Below are positions 50,601 to 59,052 of a stretch of DNA of 64,000 nucleotides, piece by piece. Each line of letters opens with the position of its first letter. Position 1 is the stretch's first letter. The translations under genes and the position numbers were made by a program. This DNA comes from Thermococcus sp. 4557 (GTDB lineage Archaea > Methanobacteriota_B > Thermococci > Thermococcales > Thermococcaceae). The notes beneath the pieces were generated by a model. That model did no database searches and had not been told where the DNA came from. It was given only the letters and a program-made list of their open reading frames with translations. The DNA lies in assembly GCF_000221185.1 (NCBI RefSeq), contig NC_015865.1:124001-188000 (forward strand), in the 5' to 3' direction.

Positions 50601-51797
50601 TCAGCGGCGGAGCTTCGCCGCCACCCACATCAGGATTGGAAGCACTATAAACGCCAGCATGTCCCCTGTGTCGCCCGCGAACGCGAGCACGTCGGCGAAG
50701 TTTCTGACGCCCGCGAAGTACACCGCGGCGGGGGGAACGACGGTCAGGGCCCAAGCCACGGGCTTCCTCAGCTTCACGAACTCCTCGGTGTTGCTCTGCT
50801 GTGCCAGTGCGATGCCTATGTAGCTCGTGGTTATAGCGAGGAGCGGGATGAGGTTGCCGATTACTCTGCCGAGGTGGCCGTAGAGCAGTTCGAGCCCCTG
50901 GGTGGCTATCTCCGGGGTCTCCTTTCCGAAGACCAGCAGGAAGGCCGCCATGAAGACCGCGTAGATGACCGTCGGGATGAGGAAGGCCAGCACGATGACC
51001 TTCTTCGTCTCCTTGTAGCTCCCCAGTCCCTTGTAAACGTCGGGGATTATCGTGTGGCAGCCGAGGGCGAAGATCGCCACACCGGTTATGCTGAGCAGTC
51101 CCGAGAGGTCGGTGTAGAGGCCGTTGCTGAGTTCGGCGTGGGGGACGAGCATCAGAGTGACGCCCATGAAGAGCGCCAGCATGACGTAGCTCATTATCAG
51201 CTCCGTCTTTCCGCTCGCCTCGAGGCCGCGGTAAACGACGAAGGATGCGAGGACCCAGAATATCGCCGCTCCGACTGTGTCGGTGACGCCAAAGAGGCTC
51301 GCGAAGACGCTTCCCATTCCAGCAATGTACGCCAGTATGGCCCCGAAGCTCATTATAAAGATGCTCAGGTACATCAGCCAGCCGCCGGCCTTTCCGAGGG
51401 TCCTGTTGGCGATGGTACTCATCTGCGCCCCGCCCATCTCCGCCGAGAACTTCAGCACGATAAAGGCCGTCGCGAGCATCAGGAGCATGACGCCCGTGAG
51501 AACCCCCAGTGCTGGGATGAGGCCGACCTTGCTCGCCGCGTAGGGCAGGCCGAGAACACCCGCCCCTATCTGGGTGCCGACGAGTATTGCCAGCGCCTCG
51601 TTCTTCGAGATGTGGGCCTTTTCAACCCGTATCGTGCTCGTCCTTATCGCCGCGGCCCCCTTTCGCTTCCTCATGAGCTGTATCAGTGCCGCCTTCCTCC
51701 TCAGCTTCTTCCGTCTCGCCAGTGCCTGCCTCTCGGCGTAGTACCTTCCGTGTGATGTGGTGACCTTTTTCCTTGGGGTTCCATCCGTTATGGGCAT
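50601..51797 (-). CDS. Amino-acid permease (aromatic/hydroxy amino-acid family)
   Basis: A 398-aa transporter with about eleven helices. An N-terminal ~60-residue basic cytoplasmic tail (RRKKLRRKAALIQLMRKRKG) precedes helix 1, whose ILVGTQIGAGVLGLPYAASK is the substrate-binding G-x-G-V-L-G-L-P motif of the HAAAP/tryptophan-tyrosine permease family. The long basic tail is unusual for the family. GGAGGTGAGAG precedes the ATG. A shared operator-like motif links it to glyA, so serine or an aromatic amino acid is a sensible candidate substrate (inference). Confidence 0.88.
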   Translation of the reverse strand: MPITDGTPRKKVTTSHGRYYAERQALARRKKLRRKAALIQLMRKRKGAAAIRTSTIRVEKAHISKNEALAILVGTQIGAGVLGLPYAASKVGLIPALGVLTGVMLLMLATAFIVLKFSAEMGGAQMSTIANRTLGKAGGWLMYLSIFIMSFGAILAYIAGMGSVFASLFGVTDTVGAAIFWVLASFVVYRGLEASGKTELIMSYVMLALFMGVTLMLVPHAELSNGLYTDLSGLLSITGVAIFALGCHTIIPDVYKGLGSYKETKKVIVLAFLIPTVIYAVFMAAFLLVFGKETPEIATQGLELLYGHLGRVIGNLIPLLAITTSYIGIALAQQSNTEEFVKLRKPVAWALTVVPPAAVYFAGVRNFADVLAFAGDTGDMLAFIVLPILMWVAAKLRR

Positions 51798-51822
51798 TCT
51801 CTCACCTCCCTGTTCCCGCGGA

Positions 51823-51847
51823 TGTGTTCATGAATACAATTTAAACC
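51823..51847 (-). promoter_or_regulatory. Promoter and operator-like motif of the amino-acid permease
   Basis: On the minus strand the TATA element GTTTAAATT (about 51838-51846) is followed at once by TGTATTCATGAACACA (51838-51823), an inverted-repeat-like site resembling the one before glyA. Because it lies between TATA and transcript start, a bound protein would repress. Confidence 0.55.
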
Positions 51848-51950
51848 CTCGCACGGAAACACGAAGTGTATTTCAAAGATTATTCGGACGGCGGCGGGAG
51901 GGCCCTAAACGGTGGGGAGAATTTTTAAGGATACCCGAGTAGGTTGGAAC

Positions 51951-52703
51951 ATGATAGAGGAGGCTGCCAAACTCCTGGCCCGTTCAAGGTTTGCGATTGC
52001 TTTTACCGGTGCTGGAATAAGCGCTGAGAGCGGCGTTCCCACATTCAGGGGATTCAACGGCCTTTGGAAGAAGCACAGACCTGAGGAGCTCGCGACCCCG
52101 GAGGCCTTTCGAAAGGACCCATACCTCGTCTGGGAGTTCTACCGGTGGCGCATGGGCCTGATACGAAAGGCCCGACCCAACAGGGCGCATTACGCGCTGG
52201 CGGAGCTTGAGGAGATGGGTATTCTGAAGGCAGTTATAACCCAGAATGTTGACGACCTCCACCGCGAAGCGGGGACGAAAAACCTCATCGAGCTCCACGG
52301 CAACATCTTCTGGGTCAAGTGTACCTCCTGCGGTTACGGCGAGTACCTCAAGGAGAGCGGAAGGCTGGAGGAGTTTCTCCGGGAGAAAGACCTTCCCAAG
52401 TGTCCGGACTGCGGCTCCCTCCTGCGGCCGGACGTCGTGTGGTTCGGGGAACCCCTCCCGAGGAGCGCCCTCGACGAGGCCTTCAGGCTCGCCGAGAGGG
52501 CGGACGTTGTTCTGGTCATAGGCACCAGCGGCGTCGTCTATCCGGCCGCGTACATTCCACAGATAGTGAAGGAGACCGGCGGGCGGGTTATCGAGATAAA
52601 CACTGAGGAGAGCGGGATAACGCCCATAGCCGACGTTTTCCTGCGCTGTCCCGCCGGCGAGGCCATGGAGAAGCTCATGACGAGGATCAAGGGGCTGGTA
52701 TGA
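51951..52703 (+). CDS. cobB: NAD-dependent protein deacylase (Sir2)
   Basis: Sirtuin of 250 aa that removes acyl groups from lysines using NAD+. Conserved parts are [17 protein letters not shown] (about 15-31), [13 protein letters not shown] (about 97-109), the catalytic His in IELHG, the zinc ribbon C-x2-C...C-x2-C (CTSCGY, CPDCGS), VVWFGEPLP and [12 protein letters not shown]. The frame runs back to 51912. AGGTTGG before the ATG at 51951 decides the start. Followed by a DUF3783 gene with an ATGA overlap. Confidence 0.94.
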   Translation: MIEEAAKLLARSRFAIAFTGAGISAESGVPTFRGFNGLWKKHRPEELATPEAFRKDPYLVWEFYRWRMGLIRKARPNRAHYALAELEEMGILKAVITQNVDDLHREAGTKNLIELHGNIFWVKCTSCGYGEYLKESGRLEEFLREKDLPKCPDCGSLLRPDVVWFGEPLPRSALDEAFRLAERADVVLVIGTSGVVYPAAYIPQIVKETGGRVIEINTEESGITPIADVFLRCPAGEAMEKLMTRIKGLV

Positions 52704-53113
52704 TGGGCGGCAGGGTTCTGGTTGTCGGGTTCATGCCGGACGAGGTGGAGAAACTGAGAAAAGCCCTCTCAGTTCCTGTTTTTGAGGTTCCTGAGTACTG
52801 CAGGGACTGGGCCGTGAGCGAGGTGGTTGATAAGGCGGCGGAGCTGAGCGGCTCGAGCTACTGGCACCTGAGGAAGTTCGTGATAATGCACGCTGTTGAC
52901 AACGAGACCCTGAAAGAGGTAATCCGCTCCGTCAAGTCCCTCAACCTGGGCAGGGTTATCTTCGCCACGACCACCGGGACCTCGCTGACCTGGAAGCTCG
53001 AGGACCTGCTCAACGAGCTGATGGCCGAGGACGAGTACTTCAAAGCAGCGCGCTGGGCGCGCGAGGAGGCGAAGAAGCGGAAGGGGCCGTTCCTCGACAT
53101 CGGGAAGAAGTGA
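52700..53113 (+). CDS. DUF3783 domain protein
   Basis: A 137-aa soluble protein. The N-terminal ~60 residues ([20 protein letters not shown]) form a Rossmann-like strand-helix start. [20 protein letters not shown] and [11 protein letters not shown] near the C terminus are the DUF3783 hallmarks. It is translationally coupled to the Sir2 gene. No biochemical role is known for the family; a link to NAD-dependent deacylation is possible only by association. Confidence 0.82.
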   Translation: MMGGRVLVVGFMPDEVEKLRKALSVPVFEVPEYCRDWAVSEVVDKAAELSGSSYWHLRKFVIMHAVDNETLKEVIRSVKSLNLGRVIFATTTGTSLTWKLEDLLNELMAEDEYFKAARWAREEAKKRKGPFLDIGKK

Positions 53114-53166
53114 ACCCTCCCGAAAGGTTAAATATCCCGAACGAGTAGAGTGCGGTGGGTGAAGGG

Positions 53167-53895
53167 ATGATAAAGGTCGTGTTCTTTGACCTGGACGACA
53201 CGCTCGTGGACACGAGCAGGCTGGCCGAGATGGCGCGCCGAAACGCAATAGAGAACATGGTGCGCCATGGGCTTCCGGTTGACTTTGATACCGCCTATCA
53301 GGAGCTCCTTGAGCTGATATCCGAGTACGGGAGCAACTTCAGCAGGCACTTCGATTACCTTCTCAGGCGCCTCGACCTGCCCAGCAATCCGAAATGGGTG
53401 GCCGCCGGTGTCATAGCGTACCACAACACCAAGTTCGCGTATCTCAGGACAGTTAAGGGCGTGAGGAGGGTTCTCCTCGATCTCCAGAGGGCCGGCTACC
53501 GGCTCGGGATAATAACCGACGGCAACCCGATAAAGCAGTGGGAAAAAATCCTCCGGCTTGAGCTCGATGCGTACTTCGACGAGGTTTTCATATCGGACTA
53601 CCTCGGCGTCAAGAAGCCTCACCGGAAGATATTCGAGAAGGCCCTGAGGAAGATGAAAGTGGAGCCCCATGAGGCCGTGATGGTCGGGGACAGGCTGTAC
53701 TCCGATATCTACGGAGCGAAGCAGGTGGGTATGAAAACCGTGTGGTTCAGATACGGCAAATACGCCGACAGGGAGCTCGAATACCTTGAATACGCTGACT
53801 CGACCGTGAACTCTCTGGACGAGATTCTGGATATAGTCAGGGGGTTGAACCTTGAAGAGGAAGAGCGTTCAGATAAGGAAGTTCATGCTGATTGA
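53167..53895 (+). CDS. HAD-superfamily phosphatase (TIGR02253-like)
   Basis: A 242-aa haloacid-dehalogenase hydrolase. Motif I is [13 protein letters not shown] with nucleophile Asp8 and Asp10, motif II IITDGN, motif III the Lys in [10 protein letters not shown], and motif [17 protein letters not shown] helical cap of about 70 residues sits between motifs I and II (C1 type). Substrate unknown; similar archaeal HADs hydrolyse small phosphate esters. GGTGAAGGG precedes the ATG at 53167, with GGTTAAATATCC as TATA at about 53126-53137. Confidence 0.9.
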   Translation: MIKVVFFDLDDTLVDTSRLAEMARRNAIENMVRHGLPVDFDTAYQELLELISEYGSNFSRHFDYLLRRLDLPSNPKWVAAGVIAYHNTKFAYLRTVKGVRRVLLDLQRAGYRLGIITDGNPIKQWEKILRLELDAYFDEVFISDYLGVKKPHRKIFEKALRKMKVEPHEAVMVGDRLYSDIYGAKQVGMKTVWFRYGKYADRELEYLEYADSTVNSLDEILDIVRGLNLEEEERSDKEVHAD

Positions 53896-54433
53896 CTCCG
53901 CCTACAAGTCGAGGATTCTCAGGGGCGACAAGGTGACGACGATACGCTACGGGGACTACGAAGCGAAGCCGGGGAGCGAAATCTACATGGTCATCACCCC
54001 GAGCGACACGGCTATAGCGAAGGTCAGGATAACCCGCGTTGAAAAGAAAAAGGTCAGGGAGCTCACCAACGAGGATGCAAAACTCGACGGTTTCTCCGAC
54101 GTCAAGGAGCTCCTCAGAGAGCTGAACAAAATCTACGGCGAGCTCTACGGCGACGACGAGGTCACCGTCATAGGGTTTGAAGTTATAAAGCGCTTTGAGG
54201 ACGGAATCCCGCTCAAGTGGCTCAAGGGCCTGAACTACCGCGAGCCGGCTGAAATAGCGCGCCTCTACCTCGAGAACCGGGAAAAGCTCAACCTCAACCG
54301 CGAGACGGACTTCATAATGCGCCGCATCTACAACGAGGGCCTCGGGAGGGCCGTGAGAACCTTCGGGCCGAAGAAGGTTCAGGGAGCTCTCCTCAAGACC
54401 TACCACGCCCTCTACGCGGCGGGGGTAATCTGA
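53852..54433 (+). CDS. ASCH-domain (PUA-like) protein
   Basis: A 193-aa protein with an N-terminal ASCH fold: [20 protein letters not shown], then [24 protein letters not shown] domains bind RNA or modified nucleotides. A C-terminal ~70-residue helical extension ([20 protein letters not shown]...) is of unknown role. The start is uncertain: the frame allows a TTG at 53852 after GGGGTTGAACC, 44 bases inside the HAD gene, or the ATG at 53885 with a weak signal. I keep the longer form because the first residues are basic and conserved-looking. Confidence 0.8.
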   Translation: MKRKSVQIRKFMLIDSAYKSRILRGDKVTTIRYGDYEAKPGSEIYMVITPSDTAIAKVRITRVEKKKVRELTNEDAKLDGFSDVKELLRELNKIYGELYGDDEVTVIGFEVIKRFEDGIPLKWLKGLNYREPAEIARLYLENREKLNLNRETDFIMRRIYNEGLGRAVRTFGPKKVQGALLKTYHALYAAGVI

Positions 54434-54480
54434 GTCGTGAGGGAAAAGCTTTTTTACGGCGTCATCTTTCTTTAAACGCC

Positions 54481-55044
54481 ATGGAGAAGGCTAAGTTCGA
54501 CGCCAAATTCACCGCGCTCACGGCCGGAGTTTTCATCGTTCTGGTTCTCCAGGCTACAGGTTTAATCTACGGAATAAACGAGTGGGTTAATTCGCAGCTT
54601 CCCCTCGTGGATACGTCCATCATGCACTTCCTGACGGGGCTCGGAGGGTGGGCACCCCTTGCCATCTTCTTTTCTCTGGCTGCTCTTAGCGAACACAGGC
54701 ACGGCGGCGTCACGGTTCGCACTGCTGCCTTCCTCCTCGCGGTGGCCTTTGGCCTTGCCGCCGTTGGGGCACTCAAGCTCATCTTTGCAGAACCGAGGCC
54801 GGGGCCGGACTACGGAACCTACGCCTTCCCCTCGGGCCACACCTTCCGTGCCGCGGTGATAGCGGCCTACGGCTCCGACAGGTGGAGGAAGTACGCTCCG
54901 GCCTTCTGGGCGTACGCCGTTGGAATAGCTCTCACGAGGCTCCTCCTCCACGTTCATTGGTTCAGCGACGTGCTCTTCAGCCTTCTCTTTGCCCCCTGGC
55001 TCTACCTCCTGCTCAAATCACTCCTCGGAGGGAAGTTCGAATGA
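54481..55044 (+). CDS. PAP2-family membrane phosphatase
   Basis: A 187-aa, six-helix membrane protein with the acid-phosphatase triad: KLIFAEPRP (K-x6-R-P, about 98-106), PSGHTFRAA (about 117-125) and TRLLLHVHWFSDV (S/T-R-x5-H-x3-D, about 157-169). Such enzymes dephosphorylate isoprenyl pyrophosphates or other lipid phosphates on the outer face of the membrane. The ATG has no ribosome binding site, and a GCTTTTTTACG element 25-30 bases before it suggests a leaderless transcript. Coupled by ATGA to the next membrane-protein gene. Confidence 0.9.
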   Translation: MEKAKFDAKFTALTAGVFIVLVLQATGLIYGINEWVNSQLPLVDTSIMHFLTGLGGWAPLAIFFSLAALSEHRHGGVTVRTAAFLLAVAFGLAAVGALKLIFAEPRPGPDYGTYAFPSGHTFRAAVIAAYGSDRWRKYAPAFWAYAVGIALTRLLLHVHWFSDVLFSLLFAPWLYLLLKSLLGGKFE

Positions 55045-55502
55045 ACGGCTTCATCGAGGTGTTCCTCCTCTCGCTGATTCCAACCTTTGAGGGGCGCTAT
55101 GCGATAGTTTACGGCATAGGCAGGGGCTATCCCCTGTGGGAGACGCTTTTGGCCGCTTCCCTTGGCGTTCTGCTCCTCTCGCTGGCCCTTCCGGCGGCCC
55201 TTCCCTACATAGACCGGCTGATGCTCTGGCTTGAGGGAACCTTCCTGAGGAAGATAGCCCACCTCTACCTCTACTACGTCGAGCGCGTGAGGAAGAAGGC
55301 CCACCCCTACGTTGAGAAGTGGGGTTTCATCGGACTGACGATATTCGTGGCGATACCTCTCCCCGGAACGGGTGTCTGGACCGGTGCTCTGGCGGCTTAC
55401 CTCCTCGCCATAGAGAAGAGGCAGACGGTTCCGGCTTTAATCCTCGGCGGGCTTGTGAGCATGGCGATAACCCTGCTGCCGGCTCTGGGGCTGTTTGGAT
55501 AA
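55041..55502 (+). CDS. Small multidrug-export-like membrane protein (COG2426)
   Basis: A 153-aa protein with four or so helices. The N-terminal FLLSLIPTFEGRYAIVYGIG (P-x-x-E-x-R) and the later VAIPLPGTGVWTGALAA are the re-entrant-loop motifs of the COG2426 'small multidrug export' family, distantly related to DedA/SNARE-assoc proteins. It starts at an ATGA overlap with the PAP2 gene, which suggests joint action on a lipid carrier (for example undecaprenyl- or dolichyl-phosphate recycling), an inference. Confidence 0.87.
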   Translation: MNGFIEVFLLSLIPTFEGRYAIVYGIGRGYPLWETLLAASLGVLLLSLALPAALPYIDRLMLWLEGTFLRKIAHLYLYYVERVRKKAHPYVEKWGFIGLTIFVAIPLPGTGVWTGALAAYLLAIEKRQTVPALILGGLVSMAITLLPALGLFG

Positions 55503-55513
55503 AAAGGAAACGG

Positions 55514-57145
55514 TCAGAGTTTCCGGGCAATAACCACCGCAACAGTCACGAGCGCGATGCCGCCGAGTACGTATACCACTGTGCCCGAGATGGGGAATTC
55601 CCCGGAATTCCCGTTGGTGGGATTCCCTTGGGGGATATCCTCATGGTTCTTTATCCGGGGGTCAAGCGTGTACCTCCTACCGCTCAAATCTGTGAGGGTC
55701 ACAGAAATAACCCCACTATCTCCTCCCTTTACCCTGACCGTGGTCCTGTAATCCCTGAAACCTTCCTTTTTGAGGACCAGGGTGTGAGTTCCGGGTGTTA
55801 GGGTGATGTTGCAGGGAGTTATGCAAGCGGTGGAATTCCCATCGATGTAGAGGTGGGCCCCCTCTGGAACGGATACCACCTCAAACTTCGGGTACGGTGA
55901 AAGCGTGAGGTTTAGGACTAATCGCTCTCCCGGTGCGAGGATCACCCTCCTGTTCTCCGCAACAAAGCCGTCAGCGCTCCCTGTGATTTCGTGCTCCCCT
56001 GGAGTTACGTTCAGAACGCATTTTCCAGCACACACGGTTTTGCCGTCTATAGCCACCTTTGCGTTTTCGGGGTACGTCGTTATAACGAGTGTTGAGTTCC
56101 GGAGGGTGCCGTTTTCTTCATTCTCCTGATTTTCTTCTGCCCCGTGGCTGACCTCAGATGTGCTTTCCAGTCCGTTGGGAAGGTTCCTGTACTCTGGAGG
56201 GAGACCGTAGACAATCTTCAGCGATATCGCCTGAGTTAGCGCGGTGAAGTTAACGCCAATCTCGGCTTTGTTCATAGAGGGATTCACGATAAAGCTGATA
56301 CGGGGAGCGAGTCCCTCAGTGATGGTAACGTTGGAGGCGAGTGTTATGTTGTACTCTGGAATCGGATCGAGCCTGAAGTCTACGCGCCTACCGTTCATAT
56401 CAAAGCCATACCCTTGGGTAACGTTGGTTATTATTGGCACGAACAGCTTTATGGGCGTCCTCAGCACGTTGTAGCTGGCGCCGAAGACGAGAACGGCCGA
56501 GTCCTTGGGGTAGGAGTCTATTTCAATTTCTCTGTACTCCGGAACGTAGGTTGTCCAGTTGAGAAAATGACCAACGGATGCCCATCCATCCTCTACCCCG
56601 TACATCTCCACGAGGTAGTACTCGCCACAGATTTCAACGGGAGTTCCGTTGGGCAGGAGGAAGTAGCCATCTCCGTTGGGGTTTTTCATGAGTTCAAACA
56701 CAAGTCCGCGTCCGTTTATCGGGCCGTAGGTTGCCACCATACATTCAAGGGCGGGTTCTGAGCCTTTGAGTTTTGGGGGAAGGCTGATGGGTGGACCGAA
56801 CTGCACTTCAACGGCGCTGGCCCCTCTGGTCAATAGGGAGTCCTCTATTCTCTCACCTTTCACCTCCACTATTGTGGTCAGCCCCTCTTTGATCAGAACC
56901 GGGATTCTTACCCTCAACCCGTTTATCTCCATGATAAGGGTGTAGTTCTCACCCTCTTTCGATGCGGGGAGCTCCACCCACGCCGGTGCTGCGAAGTTTA
57001 TCCGTTCTTCCACGATGAAAACACTCGCGCCGGAATCCGAGTCCACGACCAATAGGCCGTAACCGCTTTTCGGAAGCGCACTAACACTCCCAGCCGTGAG
57101 GGAGAGCAGAAACATCATGCTGAGCAGGATTGCGGTCTTTTTCAT
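55514..57145 (-). CDS. Surface-anchored protein with two PEGA domains
   Basis: A 543-aa protein with a signal peptide (KKTAILLSMMFLLSLTAGSVSA). A ~330-residue N-terminal ectodomain rich in N-x-S/T is followed by two PEGA repeats (TTYPENAKVAIDGK...TPGEHEITGSADGF and VSVPEGAHLYIDG...TPGTHTLVLKKEGF, about residues 360-500) and a C-terminal transmembrane helix. PEGA domains occur in S-layer-associated proteins. GAGGTGAGG before the ATG at 57145 sets the start, ten bases after the ATPase stop. It is therefore the last gene of ABC module 2 and probably its client or partner. Confidence 0.87.
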   Translation of the reverse strand: MKKTAILLSMMFLLSLTAGSVSALPKSGYGLLVVDSDSGASVFIVEERINFAAPAWVELPASKEGENYTLIMEINGLRVRIPVLIKEGLTTIVEVKGERIEDSLLTRGASAVEVQFGPPISLPPKLKGSEPALECMVATYGPINGRGLVFELMKNPNGDGYFLLPNGTPVEICGEYYLVEMYGVEDGWASVGHFLNWTTYVPEYREIEIDSYPKDSAVLVFGASYNVLRTPIKLFVPIITNVTQGYGFDMNGRRVDFRLDPIPEYNITLASNVTITEGLAPRISFIVNPSMNKAEIGVNFTALTQAISLKIVYGLPPEYRNLPNGLESTSEVSHGAEENQENEENGTLRNSTLVITTYPENAKVAIDGKTVCAGKCVLNVTPGEHEITGSADGFVAENRRVILAPGERLVLNLTLSPYPKFEVVSVPEGAHLYIDGNSTACITPCNITLTPGTHTLVLKKEGFRDYRTTVRVKGGDSGVISVTLTDLSGRRYTLDPRIKNHEDIPQGNPTNGNSGEFPISGTVVYVLGGIALVTVAVVIARKL

Positions 57146-57155
57146 TACCCTCACC

Positions 57156-57830
57156 TCACAGGGGAAACGCTTTTTCCAGCAATGGGTAGACGTCCTCAGG
57201 AGAACCCGCGGCCTGTACCTTCCCAGCTGCTATTAAAACAGCGTAATCTGCTATTTCCATGAAGGGGCGCCAGATGTGGGCGATTACTACAAGATTCAGG
57301 CCGTTCTTGTGTTCTTCCCTTATAACCTCCATTACGTCCCTCATGCCTTTTAGGTCGAGATTGGCCAGCGGCTCGTCGAGGAACACCACCTCCGGGTCTC
57401 CCACGAACGCCTGGGCGAGGCTCACCCTCTTCCGCATGCCCGCGGAGTAGTCCCGAATCTTTTTTCCAATGAACCCCCCGGACCCAAACATCTCCGCGGC
57501 CTTTTGGACGCTCTCTCCGTCACCCCCTCTAGCCTCTGAGATGTATTCCAACCACTCCAGCCCTGTCCTCAGCGGTGGGAGGGCCGGCGGGTCGAAGGAG
57601 ACGCCGATTCTCCTCTTTATTTGCTCGTTCTTCCAAGGGTCTTCTCCAAGGACCTTTATCCTTCCCGCAGTCGGCCTGTACGCTCCGGCGGCGATTTTCA
57701 GGAAAGTGGACTTGCCGCCCCCGTTGGGGCCAACTATGACCGTCAATCCCTCCGGAATCTCAACGTCAACGGAGTTCAGGGCGAGGACACTCCCGAAGCG
57801 CTTTGTAAGTTTCTCTGCCCTCACTATCAT
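57156..57830 (-). CDS. ABC transporter ATPase of module 2 (Asp Q-loop)
   Basis: A 224-aa ATPase, clear paralogue of the one at 21096. Walker A is GPNGGGKST (about 34-42). The Q-loop position is IGVSFDPPALPPLRT (Asp instead of Gln), the signature YSAGM, Walker B VVFLDEP and the switch His IAHIWRPF. The ATG overlaps the stop of the small protein upstream. Energy subunit for the permease at 58273. Confidence 0.93.
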   Translation of the reverse strand: MIVRAEKLTKRFGSVLALNSVDVEIPEGLTVIVGPNGGGKSTFLKIAAGAYRPTAGRIKVLGEDPWKNEQIKRRIGVSFDPPALPPLRTGLEWLEYISEARGGDGESVQKAAEMFGSGGFIGKKIRDYSAGMRKRVSLAQAFVGDPEVVFLDEPLANLDLKGMRDVMEVIREEHKNGLNLVVIAHIWRPFMEIADYAVLIAAGKVQAAGSPEDVYPLLEKAFPL

Positions 57831-58276
57831 TGCTTCACCCCCACCCAGAGTAGAGCGGCGAGAACAAACGCCACCGTTCCGCCGATCAGGTACTCAATTT
57901 TCAGAACTCCTCTAGATGGATACATCGCGAGGGTTCCAACGGCTATCCTCGCAGTGCCGTTTCCACGGTACACGAAATAGTACGTGCCGGAATCGGGAAG
58001 TTCCAGCTCCCGGTACATGTTCCCCACTGCGGTCAGGTTCGTGATGAACCTGTTCCGGACGCCATCGAACACCTCGATTTCATACCTGTCCTGATTTTCC
58101 GTTACGACGCTGATGGCAACCTTTCTCGCGGTCGGGACAAACACCGAAACGGAGGAACCATCATCGCTGAAGAACCCGTAGGCCGTTGGGGTCTTCTGGT
58201 AGTACCTGGGAAGAAGTAGCGATTCTATGGTGAAGAGAAGGAGGGCAAGGAGAAAGAACGCCGCAAACCTCTTCAC
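57827..58276 (-). CDS. Small membrane protein of ABC module 2
   Basis: A 149-aa protein with an N-terminal hydrophobic segment (FAAFFLLALLLFTIESLLL), a ~85-residue extracytoplasmic beta domain (ARKVAISVVTENQDRYEIEV ... PDSGTYYFVYRGNGTARIAV) and a C-terminal helix (GGTVAFVLAALLWVGV). It starts at a GTG overlapping the permease stop. Same size, topology and gene position as the protein at 20662. The PDSGTYYF/HPGYYEF turn before the last strands is the only clear shared sequence. Confidence 0.78.
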   Translation of the reverse strand: MKRFAAFFLLALLLFTIESLLLPRYYQKTPTAYGFFSDDGSSVSVFVPTARKVAISVVTENQDRYEIEVFDGVRNRFITNLTAVGNMYRELELPDSGTYYFVYRGNGTARIAVGTLAMYPSRGVLKIEYLIGGTVAFVLAALLWVGVKQ

Positions 58277-59052
58277 CGGGCATCCCTCCTTTCGCTGAGG
58301 ATTATCGATGCCGCCAACAGCGTGGATGGGAGGAAAAACCCGACTCTGACCACATTCCCGTAGGCGGCAACTGTGTGTACCATTCCATAGGCCACCGAAC
58401 TCAGATAGGATGACATGGCGGCAGAGATGCTGAACGGGGGCAGGCTGGATACCCCGAGAATAACCGGGACGTACAGTACTGAGAGTCCTCCCAGGATAGA
58501 GGCGAACGAATTGGGGGATAGCAGGGCTATGAAAAGGGAGACCGAGACCGTGTAGAAGACCGCAATCAGGAAAAACACCAGAACATTACTCCAAACCCCA
58601 TCTCCAAGTATCTCGGCGAGGAGAGAAGGAGAGCCGGAGAGGACGTACCCCACGGCCAGGAAATAGGGGACCACGAACGATAGGGCTGTCAGAAGGAGGA
58701 TTGAGGAAAATTTGATCAGGAACAGCTTCCACTTCCTTATCGGGAGTGAGTAAACGGTTAGAGCTGCCAGCGAGTCCATCTCGCCCCTTATTGAAAGAGT
58801 GGAGAGCATAACTGCAACGAAGACAAGAACGCTGTACGCTTCCTGGGACAAAACAGGTAGGGCGAGCCTTGGAATGGTCTTGGCGTAGTGAACGGCGGAT
58901 TCCTGGCTGAAGGGGCTCAACATGCCGGTTGCCCCCATACTGAGGGCGTCCTTCAAGAACGCCAGCCCCGTCAGCAGGAACCCGAAGAGGAAAACGGCGA
59001 GCTTCAGCGGGTCGTTCAGCTCCCATTTCAGCTGGGTTCTAACGGTGCCCAT
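58273..59052 (-). CDS. ABC-2 type permease of module 2
   Basis: A 259-aa six-helix permease. It shares with the module 1 permease the start LKWELNDPLKLAV (LRWELRSPLNLAL there), the coupling loop VYSLPIRKWKLFLIKF (VYSLPVSRVKILLAKF) and SPNSFASILGGLSVLYVP (SPNTYVSIFGGFIVLYLP). GAGGTGGTGG precedes the ATG, which lies 14 bases inside the upstream gene. Transported substrate unknown. Confidence 0.86.
   Translation of the reverse strand: MGTVRTQLKWELNDPLKLAVFLFGFLLTGLAFLKDALSMGATGMLSPFSQESAVHYAKTIPRLALPVLSQEAYSVLVFVAVMLSTLSIRGEMDSLAALTVYSLPIRKWKLFLIKFSSILLLTALSFVVPYFLAVGYVLSGSPSLLAEILGDGVWSNVLVFFLIAVFYTVSVSLFIALLSPNSFASILGGLSVLYVPVILGVSSLPPFSISAAMSSYLSSVAYGMVHTVAAYGNVVRVGFFLPSTLLAASIILSERRDAR

Noticed and set aside
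49113-51755. 880-codon open frame on the plus strand
   Set aside because: It is the antisense of glyA and the permease, caused by high GC and codon bias; the composition is low-complexity and both sense genes are unmistakable.
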